Shown here: one piece after another, positions 1-5,505 of the stretch
Position numbering within the stretch: the first letter of the stretch is position 1
Layout of the letters: every line of letters starts with the position of its first letter
Assembly (NCBI GenBank): GCA_030631125.1
Contig: DAOVLS010000186.1
Coordinates: 1-5,505 of the forward strand
Length of the DNA stretch: 5,505 nucleotides
Source of the DNA: Planctomycetales bacterium
GTDB lineage: Bacteria > Planctomycetota > Phycisphaerae > SM23-33
Direction of reading: 5' to 3'
The notes under the pieces: model-generated
Seen by the model: the letters and a program-made list of their open reading frames with translations, nothing else
Told to the model about the DNA's origin: nothing
The model's database searches: none
Position numbers and translations under genes: made by a program

Positions 1-1
1 C

Positions 2-1042
2 GCCGGGATAACCACCAAGGGTATAGACGAAAACGCCGTCGATATAGACCCCGCCCGTATCGGATGCAACATCGGAGCCGGGCTTATCTGCGCCGACCTG
101 GACGAACTCGGAGCCGCAATCAACACCTCCGTTACCGATGGGAAATTCGACTTCAAAAAATGGGGCGACGAAGGAATAGGCAACCTCACACCGCTCTGGC
201 TGCTGAAGTATCTTCCGAATATGCTCGCCTGCCACGTAACAATCATCCACGGAACCAAGGGACCTTCCAATACGATAACCTGCGGCGAAGCCTCTGGGCA
301 TCTCGCAGCCGGTGAGGCAGCAAGGACAATCGCCCGCGGCGCAGCCGACGCCGCTATCGCAGGAGGCTGCGAAAGCAAAGTCAACCCGATGAACCTCATG
401 CGGCAAACGCTCCTGAAGCGGGTTACAACCACCGGTAACGATAATCCCGGCCAGGCGTGCAGACCGTTCGACGCCGAGGCAGACGGAACCGTTATCGGCG
501 AAGGCGGTGGACTGATTATCCTGGAAGACCAATCGCACGCAAACAGTAGAAACGCACGGGTTTATGCGGAATTCGCCGGATTCGGGGCGGGAAGCAACCC
601 GGACGGAATGAATTATCTCGAAGAACCAAAAGGCGACGGACTCGCGAGGGCAATATCGGCTGCTATTGCGGATGCCGGAATCTCACCGGAGCAGATCGAC
701 CTGGTAATCCCCCACGGGACGGGCGTACCGGCTGAAGATGCAGCCGAGGCGAACGCAATTAGACAAACACTGGGACAAAGGGCTGATACCGTTCCGGTCG
801 TTCCGCTGACGGGCGGATTCGGAAACCTCTTCGCCGGAGCGGGGACAGTTCAACTGTCCGTAGCCGCCATGGCGCTGCATAAGCAAACGATCCCGCCAGC
901 AGTCAATTTTGAAAAGCCCGTCGAGGCTCATCGGCTTAATGTTCAGAAAGAACAGACCGACGCGCAATTGCAATACGCCCTCTGCTGCACGCACGCCACC
1001 GGCGGACAAAATGCAGCCATCGTGCTGAAACGATACGAATGA
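2..1042 (+). CDS. Inactive ketosynthase-fold protein, chain-length-factor (KS-beta) type, 5' truncated by the window
   Basis: This is the last 346 codons of a thiolase-fold beta-ketoacyl-ACP synthase homologue. By comparison with the next gene, roughly 80 N-terminal residues lie outside the window. Family landmarks seen are GPSNTITCGEASG (about 260-300), AAIAGG, CRPFDAEADGTVIGEGGG, PHGTG (710-721) and a C-terminal GGQNAAIVLK. Aligned to the intact neighbour, the nucleophilic Cys is Glu (codon 287-289; a Cys lies two residues earlier), the active-site Lys is Thr (809-811), the second catalytic His is Asn (824-826), and the GFGG gating loop reads ATGG. Only the first His (713-715) remains. It should therefore not condense acyl chains. 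Chain-length factors of type II polyketide and aryl-polyene systems are similarly inactive partners, so a structural or length-setting role beside the 1091 gene product is inferred. The reading frame is open from base 2; the ATG at 221 is internal. Confident of the family, less so of the exact role. Confidence 0.85.
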   Translation, partial: AGITTKGIDENAVDIDPARIGCNIGAGLICADLDELGAAINTSVTDGKFDFKKWGDEGIGNLTPLWLLKYLPNMLACHVTIIHGTKGPSNTITCGEASGHLAAGEAARTIARGAADAAIAGGCESKVNPMNLMRQTLLKRVTTTGNDNPGQACRPFDAEADGTVIGEGGGLIILEDQSHANSRNARVYAEFAGFGAGSNPDGMNYLEEPKGDGLARAISAAIADAGISPEQIDLVIPHGTGVPAEDAAEANAIRQTLGQRADTVPVVPLTGGFGNLFAGAGTVQLSVAAMALHKQTIPPAVNFEKPVEAHRLNVQKEQTDAQLQYALCCTHATGGQNAAIVLKRYE

Positions 1043-1048
1043 GGGACT

Positions 1049-1068
1049 CCTGCCTGCCGGCAGGCAGG
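1049..1068. repeat. 20-bp perfect palindrome between the two ketosynthase genes
   Basis: CCTGCCTGCCGGCAGGCAGG equals its own reverse complement over all 20 bases and starts 7 bases after the upstream stop codon. In RNA it could fold into a GC-rich hairpin. No T-run follows, so a classical intrinsic terminator is unlikely. It may instead be a dispersed repeat, or may affect mRNA stability between the two synthase cistrons. Confidence 0.85.
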
Positions 1069-1069
1069 T

Positions 1070-1090
1070 GGGATTAGGGACTAGGGACTA
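1070..1090 (+). repeat. Three tandem heptamers GGGATTA-GGGACTA-GGGACTA
   Basis: Three consecutive 7-base units, the first differing at one base, end exactly at the base before the GTG start of the active ketosynthase. A further GGGACT lies at 1043-1048, on the other side of the palindrome. The units supply the only purine-rich ribosome-binding candidates for the next gene: AGGGA at 1076-1080 (10 bases from GTG) and at 1083-1087 (3 bases, too close). They also supply an in-frame TAG at 1082-1084 that limits how far upstream translation can start. Confidence 0.8.
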
Positions 1091-2377
1091 GTGAAACGAA
1101 GAGTAGTCATAACCGGAATGGGATGCGTTACTCCGCTTGGGCATGATGTCGAATCGGCATGGTCGGCTTTGCTTGCGGGCGTCAGTGGTATCAGCGCCAT
1201 CGAATTATTCGACGCTGAAACGTTTCCAACGACATTCGCCGCACAGATCAAAAATTTCCAACTCCCACAGACACTGGCGGAGTCCGGAAGACACGACCAC
1301 GTCGGAAGGCAGACCGGATTCGCCCTGGCTGCCGCCTTTGAAGCGTGGAACCAATGCGGCCTGGACGAATCAAACGGGCACGACCCGGCAAGAATGGGAA
1401 TCTACCTCGGTTCGGGCGAAGGGAGCCTGGACTTCGACAACTTCACTTCCCTGCTGATCGATGCCTGGGGCGACGACGGGAAACTCGATACCGTCCGCTG
1501 GGCGAAACTGGCGTTCGAGCGAATGAACGTCCACCGCGAGCAGGAGCAGGAAGCCAACATGGTGGTCTCGCACCTCGCCGGTCAGTTCAACATTCAAGGC
1601 CCAGCCTTCAACATACTGACCGCCTGTGCCGCCAGCACCCAGGCCATCGGCGAAGCGACGATGATCATCCGCCGTGGCGATGCCGACGTAATGATGACCG
1701 GCGGGGCACACAGCATGATCCACCCCTACGGCGTAACCGGCTTCAACCGCCTCAACGCCCTGTCCACCCGCAACGACGAAATAGAAACCTCCTCGCGCCC
1801 GTTCGACCTCACCCGCGACGGATTCGTCCTCGGAGAGGGATCCGGCATCCTGATACTGGAGGAGTACGAATCCGCACGCCGGCGCGGTGCGAAAATACTG
1901 GCTGAAATCATCGGTTTCGGCTCCAGCGCCGACGCTTACCGCATCACCGACCAGGACCCCGACGGAAGCGGCGCCGCTGCCGGTATGCGGGCTGCGCTGC
2001 AGGACGCCGGCGTAACTATCGAGCAGATCGACTACATCTCCGCACACGGAACCAGCACGTCGCAGAACGACTCGGTCGAAACGCGAGCGATCAAGGTCGT
2101 CTTCGGCGACCTGGCGAAAAAGGTTCCGATTTCGTCCATAAAAGGCTCGGCTGGACACCTCATCGCCGCCGCCGGTGTAACGGAACTGATTACCTGCGTT
2201 TTGGCTTTACGCGACCAGGTACTCCCGCCAACGATGAACCTCAACACGCCCGACCCGGAATGCGACCTCGACTACATCCCCAACAAGCCGCGAAAGGCCG
2301 ATGTCAATATCGTGATGAGCAACTCCTTCGGCTTCGGCGGGCAAAATGACACGCTGATCATCACGCACGCCCAATAA
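1091..2377 (+). CDS. Beta-ketoacyl-ACP synthase II-type (FabF-like) active ketosynthase, KS-alpha partner
   Basis: This condensing enzyme is expected to carry out decarboxylative Claisen condensation of an acyl chain with malonyl-ACP in the cytoplasm. It has 428 residues, slightly longer than typical FabF. The N-terminus MKRRVVITGMGCVTPLG is the family's standard opening and starts at GTG 1091. An in-frame TAG at 1082-1084 excludes a longer form. The active site is complete: nucleophile Cys179 in TACAAST, His319 in AHGTST, Lys351 and His356 in IKGSAGH, and the gating loop FGFGG at 413-417. The RPFDLTRDGFVLGEG signature is also present. It follows a catalytically dead paralogue after a 48-base gap, which suggests a heterodimer like KS-alpha/KS-beta pairs. 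The order is inactive then active, the reverse of the usual actinomycete polyketide arrangement. A housekeeping FabF role cannot be excluded, but the dead partner and the GH3 and hydrolase neighbours argue for specialised metabolism. Confidence 0.95.
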   Translation: MKRRVVITGMGCVTPLGHDVESAWSALLAGVSGISAIELFDAETFPTTFAAQIKNFQLPQTLAESGRHDHVGRQTGFALAAAFEAWNQCGLDESNGHDPARMGIYLGSGEGSLDFDNFTSLLIDAWGDDGKLDTVRWAKLAFERMNVHREQEQEANMVVSHLAGQFNIQGPAFNILTACAASTQAIGEATMIIRRGDADVMMTGGAHSMIHPYGVTGFNRLNALSTRNDEIETSSRPFDLTRDGFVLGEGSGILILEEYESARRRGAKILAEIIGFGSSADAYRITDQDPDGSGAAAGMRAALQDAGVTIEQIDYISAHGTSTSQNDSVETRAIKVVFGDLAKKVPISSIKGSAGHLIAAAGVTELITCVLALRDQVLPPTMNLNTPDPECDLDYIPNKPRKADVNIVMSNSFGFGGQNDTLIITHAQ

Positions 2378-2389
2378 CACTTCAGGTCC

Positions 2390-2413
2390 CATGCCTCGCT
2401 GAAGCGAGGCATG
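2390..2413. repeat. Perfect 24-base hairpin; possible terminator or REP-like element
   Basis: CATGCCTCGCT and AGCGAGGCATG are exact reverse complements separated by GA, giving a 10-11 bp GC-rich stem with a tight TGAA-type loop. It starts 13 bases after the active ketosynthase stop. No uninterrupted T-run follows (only ATATTT), so termination would be weak or partial. Its first 19 bases recur in both arms of the large inverted repeat at 5180-5277, so it is probably a member of a dispersed repeat family that may also insulate transcripts. Confidence 0.8.
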
Positions 2414-2418
2414 GATAT

Positions 2419-2446
2419 TTGACATTCGGCGCTGATTACTTAACAT
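2419..2446 (+). promoter_or_regulatory. Candidate sigma-70-type promoter for the hydrolase-GH3 pair
   Basis: An exact TTGACA (2419-2424) is followed after 16 bases by TAACAT (2441-2446), which matches 4 of 6 positions of the TATAAT consensus. It sits just downstream of the hairpin at 2390-2413 and just upstream of the hydrolase start, as expected for a new transcription unit. A transcript starting about 7 bases after the -10 element would begin near 2453, giving an almost leaderless mRNA if ATG 2455 is the start. The match is by eye only, and promoter rules in the likely host group are poorly known. Confidence 0.4.
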
Positions 2447-2454
2447 TAAGGGCA

Positions 2455-3531
2455 ATGGCGACATCGTGGCAATTCATAACGCATTACTGGGCGGCACTGG
2501 CGATCGCTGCGACGTGCATGAGCCTGCTGACGTTCGCGATTTTAATGCTGACCAAGTACGTCCGCATCTGCCTGAACATCTTCACCGACACCCCCCTGCC
2601 GCTATCCATTGACGCCAGGGACTTTCAGGTAATCCAGGGCGAGGAGGTCCGCTTCCGCAGTTTCGACGGCGTGAGCCTCCGAGGGATGTGGCTACGGACA
2701 CCGGGCAGATCGGACCCAAAGGGAACTATCGTCTTCTGTCACGAGTTTGGTTCCGATATGTACAGCTGCGCCCGATACGCACGCACGCTCCTCGAAGCCG
2801 GTTTCGATATTTTCACTTTCGATTATCGCGGGCACGGCGACAGCAGCCGATCCAAAAACTACCGTCCGCTCCAGTGGCCTTCAGACAGGGAACTGAAAGA
2901 CACGCTCGGAGCATGCGCCTACGTGGAAGACATACTCTCGTCGGCAGGCAAACCGACGCGAATCGGCGCATTCGGTATCAGCCGGGGAGCAAGCGCATCC
3001 ATTATGGCGGCAAGTTCAGACCCGAACATCTCCTGCATCATGTGCGACGGAGCCTTCAGCACCAACGAGACGCTCGTAACACTTATGAAGCGATGGGCGT
3101 CCATCTTCGCGAGAGTAAAACTGGTCTATCAGAACCACCCCGACGCGTTCTGGAAATTCCTTTTGTGGTGCATGATGCGGTTCGCCCAGCCAAGGCTCGG
3201 AAGGCGGTTCCCATCCGTCCGCAAGGCGCTAGAGAATATGATCGCACGCCCGATAATGCTCATCCACGGACAACGGGACAGTTACATCCGATCCGACCAG
3301 GCGGAACTGCTCTATCACGCAGCCGGTCAACCGAAGTACCTCTGGATCGTCCCGAAAGCGAAGCACAATCAGTCCGTTGTCACCGCGCCGGAAGAATACG
3401 CCGCGAGGACAACCGCTTTTTTCCTCAAACATCTTGCCGACGAAAATATCTCCGAAGAAAAGATTACCGGAAGGTCATTCCACACCGTCAAGCCCGGCGT
3501 CAGTGAACACGCCCTGAAGGTCGGTCAATGA
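2455..3531 (+). CDS. Alpha/beta hydrolase with N-terminal membrane anchor
   Basis: A 358-residue serine hydrolase of the alpha/beta fold, possibly an esterase or thioesterase; the substrate cannot be read from sequence. Residues about 12-32 form one hydrophobic span, followed by Lys34 and Arg37. The positive-inside rule would place the catalytic domain on the cytoplasmic side, anchored to the membrane. The core shows the oxyanion-side HEFG (96-99), DYRGHGDS (123-130), the nucleophile elbow GISRG with Ser176, the acid Asp275 in HGQRDSY, and His304 in KAKHNQS, so the triad is complete. A longer form could begin at TTG 2419, but that TTG belongs to a TTGACA promoter-like box and the extra 12 residues match nothing I recognise. 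ATG 2455 has AAGGG only 2 bases upstream, so the start is moderately certain. The stop overlaps the next gene's ATG. A role in releasing, trimming or proof-reading the ketosynthase product is inferred from context only. Confidence 0.9.
   Translation: MATSWQFITHYWAALAIAATCMSLLTFAILMLTKYVRICLNIFTDTPLPLSIDARDFQVIQGEEVRFRSFDGVSLRGMWLRTPGRSDPKGTIVFCHEFGSDMYSCARYARTLLEAGFDIFTFDYRGHGDSSRSKNYRPLQWPSDRELKDTLGACAYVEDILSSAGKPTRIGAFGISRGASASIMAASSDPNISCIMCDGAFSTNETLVTLMKRWASIFARVKLVYQNHPDAFWKFLLWCMMRFAQPRLGRRFPSVRKALENMIARPIMLIHGQRDSYIRSDQAELLYHAAGQPKYLWIVPKAKHNQSVVTAPEEYAARTTAFFLKHLADENISEEKITGRSFHTVKPGVSEHALKVGQ
3516..3520 (+). promoter_or_regulatory. Ribosome binding site of the GH3-family gene
   Basis: GAAGG lies 7 bases before ATG 3528, inside the final codons of the hydrolase gene. 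Together with the ATGA stop/start overlap (3528-3531) it fixes the start of the GH3-family gene and points to translational coupling between the two. Confidence 0.6.
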
Positions 3532-5168
3532 GTCTTACCCGCACACTCCTGCGCCCCGCCGCCAGAATCGCCGGAACACACGCTTCGGTTCAGGCAAGGG
3601 CGTTCATGTCCGCTCATAAGCGTACCGCCGAGGTGCAGGAATCGCTGCTGCGCCGGATAATCGAAGCCGCATCCGACAGCCGATTCGGACGCGAACACAA
3701 CTTCGAGAGCATTCGCTCATACGAAGATTTCAAGTCCGCCGTTCCGATAAGCGACTACGAGCACCATCGCCAATACATCGATGACGTCCTGTCCGGTCGG
3801 GTCGAAGCACTGTTCGCCCCGGGCACAAAGATTCGCATGTTCGCCGTTACTTCCGGAACCACCGGCTCACCGAAGCACATACCGGTAACGAACCGGTTTC
3901 TCCACAACTACCGCCGAGGGTGGAACATCTTCGGGATACGAATGCTCAAGGACCATCCCGACGGCTGGCTGAGGAAGATTATCACGATAGGTTCGCCGTC
4001 CTGTGAAAACATCAGCCCGACCGGCCTGCCCTGCGGAGCCATAAGCGGACTCCTGGCAGAACACCAGCAATGGGTCGTCCGAAAAATGTATCCCGTCCCG
4101 CCGCAGGTCAACGCAATTTCCGACCCCGCTGAGAAATACTACGCAATCATGCGGTCGTCCATCGCACACGACATCGGTATCATCATCACTCCGAACCCGT
4201 CCACACTGGTAAAACTCGCTCGGATCGCACGCGATAACGCCGAGCGAATTATCCGCGACGTCCATGACGGCTCGATCAGCCTGTCGGACAGACTGTCAAT
4301 CGAGGCGATGAGAGGAGTTTCGTTCCGCCCAAATCGACCCGCTGCGAAACGGCTTGAGGAAATCATCACTCTGCACGGGCAACTGCTGCCGAAGCACTTC
4401 TGGAACCTCAGTTTCATGCTCGGCTGGACTGGCGGAACGGTCGGACTGTACCTGCCGAGCGTTCGCCGGTTCTACGGCAGCGTGCCCATCCGCGACATGG
4501 GACTGCTCGCCAGTGAGGGCAGACTGTCGGTTCCGCTGGTCGATGATACATCGGCCGGCGTAGCCGAAATTACATCCAACTTCTTCGAGTTCATCCCCGC
4601 CGACCAAATCGAATCGACCAGCCCCGACGTATTCGGCGCACACGAACTCGAGCAGGGACAGGAGTATTTCGTCGTATTTTCCAATTGGGCGGGCCTGTGG
4701 CGGTATAACATCGACGATCGCGTTCGCGTAACGGGCAGGCTCAACCACAGCCCCATCTTTGAGTTCCTCTCCAAAGGACTGCATACCAGTTCAATCACCG
4801 GCGAGAAAATTACCGAGCACCAGGTAGTCCGCGCCATGGAATCGGCCTCGGACCAGGCCGGCGCGAGTGTCCATGAGTTCACTCTTCAGGGACGCTTCGA
4901 CGAAACGCCCTACTACGAATTGCGCCTCGAATCAGCCGATGGGATGAACACCAAAGCACTGGTCGATGCGATGGACCGTGCATTATGCGGGCTTAATGTT
5001 GAATACGATTCCAAGCGCACCAGTGGTCGGCTCGGACCAATACGCCTTTCCACCGCACCGACCGACACTTCCGCCCATCAACACAACGGACAGTCCGAAC
5101 AATACAAACACAAGTACCTGATAACAGACGTCATCAACGACGCCACAGACAACCCGTCAGAAGAATAA
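3528..5168 (+). CDS. GH3 auxin-responsive-promoter family protein (acyl-adenylate-forming, probable acyl-acid amido synthetase)
   Basis: 546 residues, a normal full length for the GH3 family of adenylate-forming enzymes. Plant members activate carboxylic acids such as indole-3-acetate or jasmonate with ATP and then transfer the acyl group to an amino acid. Bacterial members are widespread but mostly uncharacterised. Motifs in order: the ATP-binding loop SGTTGSPKHIP (109-119), SEGR with Ser329, the WRYNIDDRVRVTG segment with Asp397 at the position of the family's conserved GD aspartate (here IDD), and GEKITE (425-430), then a C-terminal SEQYKHKYL. A full adenylating activity is therefore plausible. 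It overlaps the hydrolase by 4 bases (ATGA) with a good ribosome site, so the two are probably made in step. In this context the acid could be the product of the ketosynthase pair and the acceptor an amine or amino acid; both are inference. The gene ends just before a large inverted repeat. Confidence 0.9.
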   Translation: MSLTRTLLRPAARIAGTHASVQARAFMSAHKRTAEVQESLLRRIIEAASDSRFGREHNFESIRSYEDFKSAVPISDYEHHRQYIDDVLSGRVEALFAPGTKIRMFAVTSGTTGSPKHIPVTNRFLHNYRRGWNIFGIRMLKDHPDGWLRKIITIGSPSCENISPTGLPCGAISGLLAEHQQWVVRKMYPVPPQVNAISDPAEKYYAIMRSSIAHDIGIIITPNPSTLVKLARIARDNAERIIRDVHDGSISLSDRLSIEAMRGVSFRPNRPAAKRLEEIITLHGQLLPKHFWNLSFMLGWTGGTVGLYLPSVRRFYGSVPIRDMGLLASEGRLSVPLVDDTSAGVAEITSNFFEFIPADQIESTSPDVFGAHELEQGQEYFVVFSNWAGLWRYNIDDRVRVTGRLNHSPIFEFLSKGLHTSSITGEKITEHQVVRAMESASDQAGASVHEFTLQGRFDETPYYELRLESADGMNTKALVDAMDRALCGLNVEYDSKRTSGRLGPIRLSTAPTDTSAHQHNGQSEQYKHKYLITDVINDATDNPSEE

Positions 5169-5179
5169 TACCGCATACG

Positions 5180-5277
5180 ATAAACTCATGCCTCGCTGAA
5201 GCGAGCACGCCAGCAAATTGCGTGTGTTTTGGGGCAAACTTTGTTGGCGGGCTCGCTTCAGCGAGGCATGAGTTTAT
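5180..5277. repeat. Large imperfect inverted repeat between convergent genes, likely bidirectional terminator or MITE/REP-type element
   Basis: The arms 5180-5217 and 5240-5277 are 38 bases each. The outer 27 bases pair perfectly (5180-5206 with 5251-5277). One mismatch (5207/5250) follows, then 10 more positions with a single G-T wobble, leaving a 22-base loop. Each arm also holds its own small palindrome, CTCGCTGAAGCGAG or its complement. It lies 11 bases after the GH3 stop and 14 bases before the stop of the - strand gene, so it could end transcription from both sides. No long T-tract is present. No transposase or clear target-site duplication was seen. Confidence 0.85.
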
Positions 5278-5291
5278 TCCGCCCCGTGCGA

Positions 5292-5505
5292 TTACTTAAC
5301 CGGTCCTATCAGGAAACTGTCATCTTCGCAGAGGTGCTGCGTGAGAGTGATGCTTCCTGCCCCCTGCGTACCGGCCTCAGCATTATTGGAGGCGCTGTAG
5401 ATATTGTCATCGCCGATACCAACGTCGGCCCGCTTGCAGCCACTTACATGGGCGTCGGCATAGAGGACATTGATGAAATCGCCGGACTTGTGGTTCTGGC
5501 TCATA
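5292..5505 (-). CDS. C-terminal part of a probable prepilin-like (H-X9-DG type) protein, 5' truncated by the window
   Basis: About 71 C-terminal residues of a gene read leftward, with TAA at 5294-5292. The segment INVLYADAHVSG resembles the NVLYADGHV motif near the end of the type II secretion / DUF1559-like prepilin proteins that are abundant in Planctomycetota and relatives, here with Ala for the usual Gly. The following DDNIYS and the terminal DDSFLIGP also fit the ends of such proteins as I know them. Family members carry an N-terminal prepilin cleavage site and a pseudopilin-like helix, which would lie beyond the window. The Met at 5504-5502 is probably internal. The gene converges on the GH3 gene and is probably unrelated to it in function. 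Family assignment rests on a short segment, so it is moderate only. Confidence 0.6.
   Translation of the reverse strand, partial: MSQNHKSGDFINVLYADAHVSGCKRADVGIGDDNIYSASNNAEAGTQGAGSITLTQHLCEDDSFLIGPVK

Noticed and set aside
64..315. 83-codon + strand open frame at the left end
   Set aside because: The ketosynthase-like frame is open from base 2 across this region and encodes conserved sequence; this one is Arg-rich shadow reading.
221..1042. ATG 221 as the true start of the first gene
   Set aside because: The upstream codons in the same frame are open to the window edge and encode plausible ketosynthase N-terminal sequence (for example RIGCNIGAGL), and starting at 221 would remove part of the fold.
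1049..1068. Palindrome as an intrinsic terminator between the synthase genes
   Set aside because: No T-run follows and the two synthase genes are expected to be co-expressed as partners.
1345..1905. 186-codon + strand open frame in another frame of the ketosynthase gene
   Set aside because: Its Arg/Pro-rich translation is typical of an out-of-frame reading; the correct frame carries all conserved motifs.
1370..2158. 262-codon open frame on the - strand opposite the active ketosynthase
   Set aside because: It lies wholly inside a gene with intact catalytic motifs, shows no recognisable domain, and is a by-product of GC-rich codon use on the other strand.
2419..2454. TTG 2419 as start of the hydrolase, adding 12 residues
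   Set aside because: The TTG is part of an exact TTGACA promoter-like box, and ATG 2455 gives a clean N-terminal membrane segment. Not fully excluded.
2688..3506. 272-codon + strand open frame overlapping the hydrolase
   Set aside because: It is basic, low in motif content and contained in the hydrolase gene, whose frame holds the full Ser-Asp-His triad.
4296..4784. 162-codon open frame on the - strand opposite the GH3 gene
   Set aside because: No recognisable motif, and it lies inside a gene whose own frame has the complete series of GH3 motifs.

Overview
The window carries part of a compact lipid or polyketide-type gene set on the + strand and the tail of an unrelated gene on the - strand. 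It is bacterial. The two synthase genes and a terminal gene resembling the C-terminal domain of planctomycete prepilin-like proteins suggest a member of the Planctomycetota/PVC group, perhaps Phycisphaerae. That assignment is inference from family resemblance; no ribosomal RNA or other phylogenetic marker is present.

Layout: (1) bases 2-1042, the 3' part of a ketosynthase-fold gene whose protein has lost the active-site cysteine, the lysine and the second histidine, so it looks like a chain-length-factor (KS-beta) type partner. (2) 1043-1090, a short gap made almost wholly of a 20-bp perfect palindrome and three tandem heptamers that run directly into the next start codon. (3) 1091-2377, a complete FabF-type ketosynthase with intact Cys-His-Lys-His residues. 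(4) 2378-2454, a perfect hairpin followed by a promoter-like TTGACA/TAACAT pair. (5) 2455-3531, an alpha/beta hydrolase with one N-terminal membrane segment and a complete Ser-Asp-His triad. (6) 3528-5168, a GH3-family adenylate-forming enzyme overlapping the hydrolase by 4 bases. (7) 5169-5291, a gap dominated by a roughly 98-bp inverted repeat whose arms contain the core of the hairpin at 2390. (8) 5292-5505, the C-terminal part of a convergent - strand gene resembling the prepilin-like H-X9-DG proteins.

Working model (inference): the inactive and active ketosynthase subunits form a heterodimer that builds an acyl or polyketide chain on a carrier protein encoded outside the window. The membrane-tethered hydrolase may release or trim the chain. 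The GH3 enzyme, made in translational coupling with the hydrolase, may activate a carboxylic acid as the acyl-adenylate and join it to an amine or other acceptor. I do not recognise this four-gene combination as a named pathway. No RNA gene, CRISPR array, transposase or integrase is visible, and no gene-free stretch exceeds 300 bases.
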